A stretch of 64,000 nucleotides of DNA from an uncultured Bacteroidota bacterium (GTDB lineage: Bacteria > Bacteroidota > Bacteroidia > Bacteroidales > WCHB1-69). Shown piece after piece: positions 33,492 through 42,845 of the stretch; within the stretch, counting starts at the first letter, position 1; every line of letters starts with the position of its first letter. Below the pieces are notes generated by a model that had not been told where the DNA came from, made no database searches, and saw nothing but the letters and a program-made list of their open reading frames with translations. The position numbers and the translations under genes are program-made. The stretch covers positions 95,277-159,276 of the forward strand of contig CADADB010000006.1 in the NCBI GenBank assembly GCA_902786595.1. The letters run 5' to 3'.

Positions 33492-36299
33492 TTATCGTTT
33501 AATGAACTTCCTGGTGGCGCTATTGTTGTGGCTGCTGATACGCACGAAGTACACACCGGCGGCCAAATTGCTGAGATCAAGACGGGCTTGGTTGTTAGTT
33601 AGTGCCACAGTCTGAATTAGCTGGCCGAAAGCATTGAAAACCACGGCTTCTTTCACTTCAACATTGCCATTGACGCTCAATTCGATGTAGTTGTCGGCAG
33701 GATTTGGCCTCAGACAAAAGCTTTGAGCCAAAAGATGATGGTCAACACCCACACTGTCGGTATCAACACTGTCAATACCACCACTTTGAGTGGTGAAGCT
33801 GACAGGATTTGTCCAGTCACTGAGCATGTCGATGCAATTTGCTTGCACACGAACCTGGTATTCGGTTTCTGCTGTCAAGTCTGGAATTTGGTAGTGGGTA
33901 CTCGTTAAAGGAATGCTTTCGCCCCACGAAGCGGCGGCGGCTTCCTTATACTGCAAATTCCATTCGGTCTCAACGTAACCGGCTGTCCAACTGACATCCG
34001 CACTGTTCCAGCCAATAGAATCAACAGTGAGGTATAAAGGCATGTCACAAACAGGAGATATAAAACCGTCGCAGTTCGCAAAGAAGTTCAACAAAGTATC
34101 GGTATTAACCGTTGACATATTTGTGTGATTATAGAGTGTATCTCCTGCGGGGGTCAATATTATCAGACTGGCTTCATAGTCATAGGTTCCTCCAGCATGC
34201 CAAATGATTGTCGTGTTGATATTGTCGCATAGCATTACACTGACAGTATCAATCATGGTGGAAGATACACTTGTCGCATTCGTGGTGTTTTTCACAGTGG
34301 CTATGGGCAACCCGTTTTGCTGTATGATGATGTATGCACCATTCCAGCCATCGCCATAACTGTCCACACATACGAAAGAATATTCGCATTGATGGGCAGG
34401 TGTGCAGCTGTGTGTGGTGAATGATGCATGATCCGGACTCCAGTCACTCATATTTCCTTCGTCGCAGAAGGAACGCACGTAAACGTCATATCCGGTTTCG
34501 GCATAGAGACCTGTCAGAGTATATGGATTCTGTGTGGTTTGTATGGTAGTGCCCGTCCCCGGGGTAAAGCCGGATGGTCCGTATTCCAATATCCATTCGG
34601 TAGCAGAACCTCTTTCTGTCCAAGCAATTACAGCAGAGTCTTTGTAAATATCTGTGACCACTATATGGTTTGGGTATCGGCAACTTGGAATCAGCGTCAC
34701 ATAAACATCATCAAGATAGAGTTCTCCAGAAGTGCTGTTACAGTTTTTAAATGCAATGTATTTGCCTGTTCCCTGATAGGTATTCAAGTCAACCGCCTGG
34801 TGTTGAAAGGTATTCGTAGCTGAGCAGAAAACCGTGTCAACCGGAACGAAACCATCAAAACCATCAGCTTCCGTCATCACACCTACTATCATTCCATTTA
34901 CAAGTTTGTCAACTCTCAAATAGAAAGAGACTTCCAAAATGCTTACATCGATTTCTGCTTCAGGCATAACCACCATGTTATAGTTGGTAGCGTTAGAATA
35001 GAACCTCAGTGAACGACCATCGGCTCCACCGTGATTAGGGAGGCTAACAAAGGGATAAAAAGTGCTGAAGCAATCATATTTAGTCCAACAGTCTGGAATC
35101 CACGTGCTTATGGAGCCCGTGGTGTTACATGAGTTGAAATCTTCGGAAAACGGAATGGAGATCGTAGCGCATTCGGTAGTGAAATCGGTCATAGCCCATT
35201 CGCTTACTTGACCGGGAGCGCACACGGCACGCATTCTTACTTGATAGCGGGTGTGCGGATTCAGTTGATAGAGGGTGACCCTACCACCTGTAGGACCGGT
35301 AATGGGTATCCATAATGAATCGCCAAAGAGGGCATATTCCAGTTCCCACGCGTTTTCGTCATAACCGGGAGCCCATATCACGTCAGCAGAAGTGTCACTG
35401 ACATGGTCAACATAGATGTTCGGCACGATGCAGGTTACCGTATTGTCGCAAAAGCCACCAAAGATGACATTGTTACGAACATTTGCTGGCGTACCAGACG
35501 ATGATGGAATCGTGTTGATATCGTAAGGTGTGTCTCGATTGTAAATATAACGGGTGCAATTTGAATAAGCCGTGTGAACGGAACAACGGGTGTTGTCCCA
35601 AAGAGCGGTGTAATCATTAGTAATATCAACAAAGATTAACACAAGATTATCAGTGCCATTATAAGCGAATGGAGCGGAGAAATGAAAGGTGTTCCATCCA
35701 TTTTCCAAGTCTTGGTCAGCATCAAATACCAATTGAGCATCATTGGCAGGCAACCAGGTGGATACTGTGGTCGCTGTAGTGTGCATCAGATAAATTTTAT
35801 AACGTCTGGATTGTGTCACATTGGACATCTCAAGAGATAAGGAATAGATGTTGCCTGCACTCCCTATTTCCGCCGCTGTGAATATTTGCTGCGAATATCC
35901 ATACTGATAGAAGTCGTATGTGGGAAGATATTCATTCGTAGAGGTGCCGTTGCCCACGGCATTTTCACCACCCGCCAAACAGTCTGTAGTAAAAGATATT
36001 GTACTCCATTCGCTCATGGTATTGTCATTGTAATTGGCTTGGAGACGTACCACATAATAGGTGAGCGGCTCAAGTGGGCTGAGCATATAGGACGTGCCCG
36101 TAATATTTGATATAAAAACGCCATCGGCTTGGCCCACTTCAGCGTATTCCAAAGAATAGGAACTGACAGTACCGGTAGGGTCGTTGTCCCATGACACCAA
36201 AGCGGAAGCGCCGGCAATTTGGGTAACCTGCAAATTTTGTGCGATTGCACCATAAGCCGTGAATAATGCTGCCAGTAGAAAAAGAGAAATGTTTTTCAT
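33492..36299 (-). CDS. secreted FN3-repeat surface protein with T9SS type A sorting domain
   Basis: 935 residues: signal peptide (1-20), several fibronectin type III-like modules marked by YxVRVxAxC strands (for example ETGYDVYVRSFCDEGNMSDW), a lectin-like jelly-roll region around residues 390-510, and a C-terminal domain starting LRPNPADNYIELSV and ending GVYFVRISSHNNSATRKFIK. That tail is the type A signal recognised by the type IX secretion system, so the protein should pass through SprA and be attached to the cell surface. No catalytic domain is seen; adhesion or carbohydrate binding is an inference. Confidence 0.87.
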   Translation of the reverse strand: MKNISLFLLAALFTAYGAIAQNLQVTQIAGASALVSWDNDPTGTVSSYSLEYAEVGQADGVFISNITGTSYMLSPLEPLTYYVVRLQANYNDNTMSEWSTISFTTDCLAGGENAVGNGTSTNEYLPTYDFYQYGYSQQIFTAAEIGSAGNIYSLSLEMSNVTQSRRYKIYLMHTTATTVSTWLPANDAQLVFDADQDLENGWNTFHFSAPFAYNGTDNLVLIFVDITNDYTALWDNTRCSVHTAYSNCTRYIYNRDTPYDINTIPSSSGTPANVRNNVIFGGFCDNTVTCIVPNIYVDHVSDTSADVIWAPGYDENAWELEYALFGDSLWIPITGPTGGRVTLYQLNPHTRYQVRMRAVCAPGQVSEWAMTDFTTECATISIPFSEDFNSCNTTGSISTWIPDCWTKYDCFSTFYPFVSLPNHGGADGRSLRFYSNATNYNMVVMPEAEIDVSILEVSFYLRVDKLVNGMIVGVMTEADGFDGFVPVDTVFCSATNTFQHQAVDLNTYQGTGKYIAFKNCNSTSGELYLDDVYVTLIPSCRYPNHIVVTDIYKDSAVIAWTERGSATEWILEYGPSGFTPGTGTTIQTTQNPYTLTGLYAETGYDVYVRSFCDEGNMSDWSPDHASFTTHSCTPAHQCEYSFVCVDSYGDGWNGAYIIIQQNGLPIATVKNTTNATSVSSTMIDTVSVMLCDNINTTIIWHAGGTYDYEASLIILTPAGDTLYNHTNMSTVNTDTLLNFFANCDGFISPVCDMPLYLTVDSIGWNSADVSWTAGYVETEWNLQYKEAAAASWGESIPLTSTHYQIPDLTAETEYQVRVQANCIDMLSDWTNPVSFTTQSGGIDSVDTDSVGVDHHLLAQSFCLRPNPADNYIELSVNGNVEVKEAVVFNAFGQLIQTVALTNNQARLDLSNLAAGVYFVRISSHNNSATRKFIKR

Positions 36300-36320
36300 A
36301 CGATAACGTTTTGTTGATGA

Positions 36321-37976
36321 TTATTGATTGCGAAGACAACGGACGGAATACCCGAAGAGCTTAGCGTCGGCATAGGTGCTACCTACATGGGCAGCATTAT
36401 AGTTAAGCCCCCGATGGTATGCATCATTGTCATCCTCTTCCGTGGAACTCCAAAATTGGGCGACATTACCGAGCATGCTGGAGTGAGTCTTGCTAGCCGG
36501 AATAGCTGTAAAACCAGTTGCGTTATTATTAGCCGGTGTATTGCCCACTGCACAATCTTGATTGCTGCTAAGCCAATACGTAGTGGAAGCTAAGGCCTTG
36601 GCTATATTATTGCTGTTATTACCGCACACATACGAGATTTGTCCGCTCACATAGTCGGTCAGCTGTGTCCATTCCGAATAGCTTGGCACATGCCAGCCGT
36701 TGGGGCAGATGCCTTGCACACCGCTCGGATTGCTATTGCTGGAAGCTGAACCACCCATTACGGCAGGCCAGTTATAAAGATAGCCGTAAGTGGGAACATT
36801 GCTTTCATTACTACTTGGATAAAAGCGATAGGCGATTGTTGAACTTGTACTCGTATTGACGCCCAAAGGAATAGTGTTTCCGTTGGCATAATGCGTAGTG
36901 CGTAGATTCTCCCGCATCCAACACTGATAGCCAATCTGTACAGTATTGTATATATTGCCATCGTAGTCAGTGACGGTTGCTGTTTCAGGGCAAGGCAGGC
37001 TGTCCATATTGGAAACAAAATCCACCTCATTGCCATACGCTGTACCTGAGTTGTTGGTAGCATACGCCCGAACATAGTATTGTGTATATGGCTGCAGATC
37101 TGTGATATGGCTGGTGAAGCTCCCCAATCCGCTGCTGTCAACGGTGTGGTTGTCATTTAAGGTAGGGTTAGGGGAGGTGCTCCAACACACTCCGCGGGCG
37201 GTCACAGAGGATAAGCCCTCAAAACTCACATTACCACCGCAAGTGACGGATGTGAAGGAGATTCTATTAACTCCGCTTGTAGTGATTGCCGGAGTGGCAA
37301 CAAGTGTGGTGAACTGACGTTGTACACCATATACTGTGCCTGCAGTGTTGGTGGCGTAGGCCCGCACATAGTAATGCGTGTTGGGCTGCAAACCTGTGAT
37401 TTGGCTGCTGAAACTGCCCAAACCGCAGCTGTCAACGGTCATACTGTCGTTTGTTGTGGGATTTATTGAGGTACTCCAACAAACGCCACGGGCAGTTACG
37501 GGAGAAATTCCTTCGGATGTCACATTACCGCCACATGTGGCAGTCGTGCAGGTGACATTGCTCATAACAGCAGTCGTTACCGTTGGTGTGGCAACCGGTG
37601 TGTTGAACTGACGTTGTGTGCCATATACCGTGCCCGCGCTGTTGGTGGCGTAGGCCCGCACATAGTAATGCGTGCTGGGCTGCAAACCTGTGATATAACT
37701 GGTAAAACTGCCCAAACCGCAGCTGTCAACGGTCAGACTGTCACTTATTGTTGGATTCGATGAGGTGCTCCAGCATACGCCACGGGCAGTTACGGGAGTA
37801 ATTCCTTCGGACGTCACATTACCGCCACATGTGGCAGTCGTGCAGGTAACATTGCTCATAGCAGCAGTCGTTACCGTTGGTGTGGCAACAGGTGTGGTGA
37901 ACTGACGTTGTGCACCATATACCGTGCCTGCAGTGTTGGTGGCGTAGGCCCGCACATAGTAATGCAGTAAAACCAT
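36321..37976 (-). CDS. C-terminal part of a frameshifted FISUMP surface protein
   Basis: 551 codons in a different frame from the upstream part (37819-41607). It holds three full copies of a ~92-residue module (VTARGVCWSTS ... HYYVRAYATN ... FTT) and a closing FISUMP domain (about 215 residues, from ATVTDYDGNIYNTVQIGYQC to SVRCLRNQ). Its apparent start is in the middle of a module (LLHYYVRAYATN), so it is not a real start. With the upstream part it would form one protein of about 1,780 residues. A deletion of about 59 bp near 37965 explains the break. Confidence 0.8.
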   Translation of the reverse strand: MVLLHYYVRAYATNTAGTVYGAQRQFTTPVATPTVTTAAMSNVTCTTATCGGNVTSEGITPVTARGVCWSTSSNPTISDSLTVDSCGLGSFTSYITGLQPSTHYYVRAYATNSAGTVYGTQRQFNTPVATPTVTTAVMSNVTCTTATCGGNVTSEGISPVTARGVCWSTSINPTTNDSMTVDSCGLGSFSSQITGLQPNTHYYVRAYATNTAGTVYGVQRQFTTLVATPAITTSGVNRISFTSVTCGGNVSFEGLSSVTARGVCWSTSPNPTLNDNHTVDSSGLGSFTSHITDLQPYTQYYVRAYATNNSGTAYGNEVDFVSNMDSLPCPETATVTDYDGNIYNTVQIGYQCWMRENLRTTHYANGNTIPLGVNTSTSSTIAYRFYPSSNESNVPTYGYLYNWPAVMGGSASSNSNPSGVQGICPNGWHVPSYSEWTQLTDYVSGQISYVCGNNSNNIAKALASTTYWLSSNQDCAVGNTPANNNATGFTAIPASKTHSSMLGNVAQFWSSTEEDDNDAYHRGLNYNAAHVGSTYADAKLFGYSVRCLRNQ

Positions 37977-40900
37977 CGTTTATGGTGGGATTTGATGAGG
38001 TGCTCCAACACACGCCTCTTGCAGTTACGGATGTCATACCTTCATTAGTCACATTACCGCCACAAGTGGCAGTTGTGCAGGTGACATTGCTCACAGGGAC
38101 AGTCGTTACCGTTGGAGTTGGCACCAATGTGGTGAACTGGAGTTGTGTGCCATATACCGTGCCCGAATTGTTGGTGGCGTAGGCCCGCACATAGTAATGG
38201 GTGTAGGGCAACAAACCCGTGATATAGCTTGTGAAATCACCCAAACCGCTGCCGTCAACGGTCAGACTGGCCGTCACAGGTGTCATGCCCTCGCTGGTTA
38301 CACTTCCGCCGCAAGTAGCCGTGGTGTATGAGATGTCGCTGACGGTATTGGTGCTCACTTCAGGCATGGGTTCCAAAGTGTTGAAGAACCGTTGTGTGCC
38401 ATAAACCGTACCGGCACTGTTGGTGGCGTAGGCACGAATATAGTAGCGGGTGTCAGGTTGCAAACCCATAATGGAGCTGGAGAAGCTGCCCAAACCGCTG
38501 CCGTCAACGGTATGGCTGTCATTGGTTGTGGGGTTAGGGGAAATACTCCAGCATACCCCTCGGGCGGTAACCCCGTCAAGACCTTCGTAAGTCACTTCCC
38601 CGCCACAAGCGGCAGAGGTGAAAGTGATATTGCTTAAAGCAGCCGTGGTCACCGTTGGCAGGACATTCGGGGTGAAGAAACTCTTTTGTTCCCCATATAC
38701 TGTGTCTGTGCCATAATAAATGGCGTATGCCCTCACATGATAGGTGGTGTTGGGTTGCAAACCTGTAATACCACTGGTGAAACTGCCAATGCCGCTGCCA
38801 TCAACGGTATGGCTGTTGGCTAGGGTGGGATTGGCCGAAGTGCTCCAGCAAACGCCATAGGCGTCAACGGCGAAAGGATTGCCTGCCGCCACATTTCCTC
38901 CGCAAGTGGCGGAAGTACACGTGATGTCACTTACAGATGCGGTGTTCACCGCTATAAATGACACAGTAGTAGTGAAACTGCGTTGCTCGCCGTATGCAAT
39001 ACCGGCAACGTTGGTGGCGTATGCCCGCACATAATAAGTGGTGTTGGCATCCAAATTTTCAATACTACAGGTGAATGTATTCAACCCGCTGTTATCCGAG
39101 ATATGACTGTCACTAATCGTGGGATCGGGAGAAGTGCTCCAGCATATACCTCGTCCTATTATTGTGGCACCTCCCGTGGAAGTGATTTTTCCACCGCAAA
39201 GTGCCGAAAATTCCGTGACGTTTGAAACAGGAAGAGTTGATATAGTTGGCAAATACACTGGAATCCCCTCATCGCGAATACATCGGACGGACATGCCATT
39301 ACATTTGTCGCCAAAAATGTTCCTTTCCACAAAACTGTTATCATAGTTCAAACTGTAATAATAGGCAAAATCACTATTATACGCTGTGGCTGTCCAGAAA
39401 TTGGCACTTTTGCCATAATCGTCAGGGATTCCGTATGCCTTGCCCGCAGGGAAAGCGGAAAAGGAAGTGGCGTTGTTGGAAGACATGTCGTGGCCAACAG
39501 CACAAATGTTATCGGAAATGTTCCAACCTGTCTTGGTGGCCATGGATTTGGCCATACTACTCGTGTTATCGCCACAAGAATACTCACTATTGAGACTAAG
39601 ATATTCCATCAACAGAGACCACTCGGCATCAGCAGGTACATGCCAGCCGTAAGGACAAATTCCTCGGATGTGGTTTGTTGATGTGGTATCAGAACTTGCG
39701 CCTTTCATCACTGCTGACCAGTTATATAAGTAGCCGGCAAGGGTGTCTTCTGTGTTCTCTGGCAGATAATAACAGGCCATCGACGTGCTTGTCCCTTCTC
39801 CCAAGTGTATTATTTCGTTATACGAGTAATGTGTGGTACGTAAATTCTCTCTCAACCAACACTGGTTTCCTATGGCAACCGTGTGATATACGTTTCCATC
39901 AAAGTCTGTGACGGTTGTAATATTTTGGCACGGGTGGGTGAGGGTGGCATCAGATTCAGGAGCCGCTGGTTTGTTTCTGCCACTAAAAGCAATTTCCCAT
40001 TCGGTCATCCAGCCATCGAAAACAGACCAGCCATCGATGATTTCAATAGACCATGTGCCATTCATCGGACAGCCGATAAGTTGGGAAAAGGGTTGGTCAG
40101 GGTGATATACTTGGGTCATGTTGATCGTATTGGTGGAGTCCACTTTCCCATCTGTAACATTCGTACTATCATAAACATAGCCCGACCCATTGGCGTATTG
40201 ATAGCCGTTGGTAGTATTATTTGACCAACAGTAGTTCCAAGGAACTCCTATTTGATTCAAGCTGTCAGTGGGTTCACATCCGTGAAAATTGGTATTGGCT
40301 TCACCAAAATAAGCGCTACTCACGAAACCTGTCGTTAAATGCCATCCCCAGGGTGTTGGAATCTGACTTGAACAGAAGGAGGATCCCTGCCCGTATTTGT
40401 TCATTATCTTTACGCTTTGTCCATTCGGACAAGTCAGCGCAATATAAAGGTCACCGATAAAAGAATGCTCCAGCTTGAGTCGCAAGAATAAAATATCTTC
40501 GGCGCTAAGGATGGTGGCTGCAGGGGTGTAACCTGATACCTCTATGGAGGAGCCACGAATACAACCATTATTGCAATCAACACCATCTGGGATAAATACA
40601 GTCTCTGAATTTGTAAAGGAAAATGTAGGCGCACAAGTTATATTTTCACCATACGCTGTGTCTGTTCCATTAATGGCGTAGGCCCTGATGTAATAGGTGG
40701 TGTTTGCATCCATCGCTGTCAGAACACTGGCGAACAGGCCTTCCGTCATACCGCTTGAGATGTGACTGTCAGACAAAGAGGGGTTTGGATCGCAGCTCCA
40801 ACAAAAACCCGTTTGAACGGCTCCCAAACCGTATGTGTTCACTGTGCCGTAACAAACAAAGGTGGTTTCGTCATTAAATATCACTGAATCCGTAGAAACC

Positions 40901-41607
40901 TCAATCGGGTATCCTTCAAATGCGAGGGTGATTTCTTCACTTGTGTATTGCATTTGCTGAACGGGTGCACTGTGCAGGAGACGGCCATAAATCTGAGCGA
41001 ATCCGGTATATCGCATTTCATCACCTAACTCGAATTCATGCGAAGAGGACCCTTTGATATTTACTTTGATCGTCTTTGGATTGTTGCTCGCATAAGTGAT
41101 TCGGTCTGTTCCTCCGTGCCCGGTGTTTACCATTTTCAAGCTACGGGTACCACTTTGGGTCTGTATGGATAAAATATAGGTTTGCGGGGTGGTCAGCGTA
41201 ATGTCAAAATAATTGTCTCCCGATGTGATTCGGCCTGTATATTGGGCGTGCGTTCTTCCATTAATATCCACTATCTGTATTTTAGCTTCTTCATCCTCGG
41301 TGGAAAAGACATTTACCCGTGTATGTCCTTCAAAGGGATTGGGCATTACCTTCATTTCGGTTGCCTGTTCGATGTTCTCGATTCCCAAGCCGATATTCAA
41401 CGTGTATATGGTGTCTGGAAACAAGAGGGTTTCCTGCCAATTACGGCTTATGTTTTGTATGGTCAGGCCATTCATGCTGACATGGGATCCATGCTGGTCT
41501 TCCCCTGAAAACACTAACGTTACAGAATTCTGTGCATAACAATCCAATATTAGGGTTAGCAGTGCGAAGAGACTAAATATTATTTTAGGGAATGAGTTCA
41601 TTTTCAT
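37819..41607 (-). CDS. N-terminal part of a frameshifted FISUMP surface protein
   Basis: Signal peptide (MKMNSFPKIIFSLFALLTLI, Ala cleavage), an early T9SS-like domain (VMPNPFEGHTRVNVF, residues about 87-165), a P-domain-like jelly roll (about 330-540), a FISUMP domain (about 555-780), then repeated ~92-residue modules. After TINDGF (near 37970) the frame leaves the module pattern and reads Cys/His-rich nonsense for about 45 codons to a chance stop, so the real end is the 36321-37976 frame. One module (near 38270) also lacks about 16 residues in frame. Likely a cell-surface protein whose modules have recombined. Confidence 0.8.
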   Translation of the reverse strand: MKMNSFPKIIFSLFALLTLILDCYAQNSVTLVFSGEDQHGSHVSMNGLTIQNISRNWQETLLFPDTIYTLNIGLGIENIEQATEMKVMPNPFEGHTRVNVFSTEDEEAKIQIVDINGRTHAQYTGRITSGDNYFDITLTTPQTYILSIQTQSGTRSLKMVNTGHGGTDRITYASNNPKTIKVNIKGSSSHEFELGDEMRYTGFAQIYGRLLHSAPVQQMQYTSEEITLAFEGYPIEVSTDSVIFNDETTFVCYGTVNTYGLGAVQTGFCWSCDPNPSLSDSHISSGMTEGLFASVLTAMDANTTYYIRAYAINGTDTAYGENITCAPTFSFTNSETVFIPDGVDCNNGCIRGSSIEVSGYTPAATILSAEDILFLRLKLEHSFIGDLYIALTCPNGQSVKIMNKYGQGSSFCSSQIPTPWGWHLTTGFVSSAYFGEANTNFHGCEPTDSLNQIGVPWNYCWSNNTTNGYQYANGSGYVYDSTNVTDGKVDSTNTINMTQVYHPDQPFSQLIGCPMNGTWSIEIIDGWSVFDGWMTEWEIAFSGRNKPAAPESDATLTHPCQNITTVTDFDGNVYHTVAIGNQCWLRENLRTTHYSYNEIIHLGEGTSTSMACYYLPENTEDTLAGYLYNWSAVMKGASSDTTSTNHIRGICPYGWHVPADAEWSLLMEYLSLNSEYSCGDNTSSMAKSMATKTGWNISDNICAVGHDMSSNNATSFSAFPAGKAYGIPDDYGKSANFWTATAYNSDFAYYYSLNYDNSFVERNIFGDKCNGMSVRCIRDEGIPVYLPTISTLPVSNVTEFSALCGGKITSTGGATIIGRGICWSTSPDPTISDSHISDNSGLNTFTCSIENLDANTTYYVRAYATNVAGIAYGEQRSFTTTVSFIAVNTASVSDITCTSATCGGNVAAGNPFAVDAYGVCWSTSANPTLANSHTVDGSGIGSFTSGITGLQPNTTYHVRAYAIYYGTDTVYGEQKSFFTPNVLPTVTTAALSNITFTSAACGGEVTYEGLDGVTARGVCWSISPNPTTNDSHTVDGSGLGSFSSSIMGLQPDTRYYIRAYATNSAGTVYGTQRFFNTLEPMPEVSTNTVSDISYTTATCGGSVTSEGMTPVTASLTVDGSGLGDFTSYITGLLPYTHYYVRAYATNNSGTVYGTQLQFTTLVPTPTVTTVPVSNVTCTTATCGGNVTNEGMTSVTARGVCWSTSSNPTINDGFTALLCAGLRHQHCRHGIWCTTSVHHTCCHTNGNDCCYEQCYLHDCHMWR

Positions 41608-41692
41608 ATTTGTTATTTTAGTTTTCTTTGATGCTGAATAAAATTACGGATACAAAACGTTCAAGACTAAGCCGTTTGACGGTTTCCGACCG

Positions 41693-41700
41693 CAAAAATA
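41693..41700 (-). promoter_or_regulatory. -7 promoter element for the FISUMP surface protein
   Basis: CAAAAATA (TATTTTTG on the minus strand), 86 bp before the start codon, which implies a rather long leader. Confidence 0.5.
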
Positions 41701-41935
41701 CAATCTTTTTTTTTCTTTCATATCCCTCATGACTGAAATATTTTCCATACAGCCCCCAAAAGCTTGTCCATTATTCTTTTAAATAACTTAAAATATTGAT
41801 TATAAGTAAATTAATTCATATCAATTATGAAGGTCTTTGTGGTGGAATAATCGATTTTGTGTGAGGGAATGGGATGGCCTATGTTGCACCATCACAATGT
41901 AGAAGAAAAATCGCACTGTGTATCGAAAAAAATTG

Positions 41936-41943
41936 TATTTTTG
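41936..41943 (+). promoter_or_regulatory. -7 promoter element for tRNA-Ala
   Basis: TATTTTTG, 18 bp before the first tRNA base. Confidence 0.6.
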
Positions 41944-41961
41944 CCGCCGATTTCAAACGAT

Positions 41962-42035
41962 GGGGCGTTAGCTCAGTTGGCTAGAGCGTTTGACTGGCAG
42001 TCAAGAGGTCGTGAGTTCGATTCTCATACGCTCCA
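41962..42035 (+). tRNA. tRNA-Ala (anticodon GGC)
   Basis: 74 bases folding as a full cloverleaf: acceptor GGGGCGT with ACGCTCC, D-arm GCTCAGTTGGCTAGAGC, anticodon loop CTGGCAG with GGC at the centre, and T-arm GTGAGTTCGATTCTCAT. The acceptor has G3 opposite T70, the G3:U70 wobble pair that defines alanine tRNAs. The CCA end is not fully encoded (ACA follows). A terminator follows at once, so it is a single-gene transcript. Confidence 0.96.
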
Positions 42036-42040
42036 CAGAA

Positions 42041-42071
42041 AAAAAACCTGCGAAACCGCAGGTTTTTTTTT
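42041..42071 (+). terminator. rho-independent terminator of tRNA-Ala
   Basis: CCTGCG (42047-42052) pairs with CGCAGG (42057-42062) with loop AAAC, preceded by an A run and followed by nine T residues. It may also end the minus-strand operon, whose last gene stops at 42074. Confidence 0.9.
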
Positions 42072-42073
42072 GT

Positions 42074-42823
42074 CTATAAATCAATAATTTTCAATTCTGA
42101 TTTTGCCCGGATGGAAGGTATGTGGTTGAAATGCCACCATTCTGACACGCAAGTGATGAAACCGCTTTCCGTCATCACGCGGCGCAGCAGTTTACGGTTC
42201 TCCAATTCCGCTTTGGTTATCAGCCCGTTGGCAACCAGTTCCGCCTCGTGGTCAATGCGCGCCTCGGGACCGAAATAGTCGTGCTTTGAACCCATCGGGA
42301 GCGGCATGCCTGTGCTGTCCATAATGGTGATATCGACCGCCGCGCCGTAGTTGTGCATACCCCTGCCTTTTGCCGGGTTGGCTACGAACGAAATGTTGGA
42401 CGTGCCTTTCACCGACTCCCACATCTCGCGCTGCACGCTGAGCGGCCGTGCGGCATCGTAAATCAACAGCGACAAATCGGGACGGATGGCTTTCAACCGC
42501 TGCTGTGCCTTTGCCAGCTTCTCCGCCATCGCGGGAATCGCAAACGCATGGTGGATGTCAGGATAGAGCACATGCCCGAGGAAATTGTCCGGGGTCGCGT
42601 AAACCAATTGCACCCCGATGGTGGAATCCACTTCGGCGATATCTACCAATCCGAAGTCGAGGAGCTGCTGCTCCATTTCAGTATATTTTACCGTTTCGAC
42701 AGTGTCCTCCGCCTGCACCTCCACTACAGAATTCTCTTCCGATGAGTTCTTTTCAGAGGAACAGCAAGACCACAGTATGAAAGCGGCAAATAAAAAGAGG
42801 GGAATACAGACCCACTTTTTCAT
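42074..42823 (-). CDS. D-Ala-D-Ala dipeptidase, VanX type, lipoprotein
   Basis: 249 residues with a lipoprotein signal (LFAAFILWSC, Cys20) and a 30-residue acidic linker. Zinc and catalytic residues are complete: GRGMHNYGAAVDIT (His157, Asp164), SEWWHF (Glu228, His231) and Arg126 in YDAARPLS. The catalytic half is only distantly like the soluble paralog at 14721-15536, so this is not a recent duplicate. It follows dxs by 22 bp and may be the last gene of that operon. Probable role: trimming dipeptides in the periplasm, not vancomycin resistance. Confidence 0.9.
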   Translation of the reverse strand: MKKWVCIPLFLFAAFILWSCCSSEKNSSEENSVVEVQAEDTVETVKYTEMEQQLLDFGLVDIAEVDSTIGVQLVYATPDNFLGHVLYPDIHHAFAIPAMAEKLAKAQQRLKAIRPDLSLLIYDAARPLSVQREMWESVKGTSNISFVANPAKGRGMHNYGAAVDITIMDSTGMPLPMGSKHDYFGPEARIDHEAELVANGLITKAELENRKLLRRVMTESGFITCVSEWWHFNHIPSIRAKSELKIIDL

Positions 42824-42845
42824 CTTGATATTCGTTTTGGATTAT

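Larger units (their letters stand above)
41608..41961. other. AT-rich divergent spacer
   Basis: 354 bp without a gene. It holds the minus-strand -7 element at 41693-41700, a T-rich tract at about 41703-41721, and the plus-strand -7 element of the tRNA at 41936-41943. The middle (41760-41930) shows no coding pattern, array or palindrome. Confidence 0.6.
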
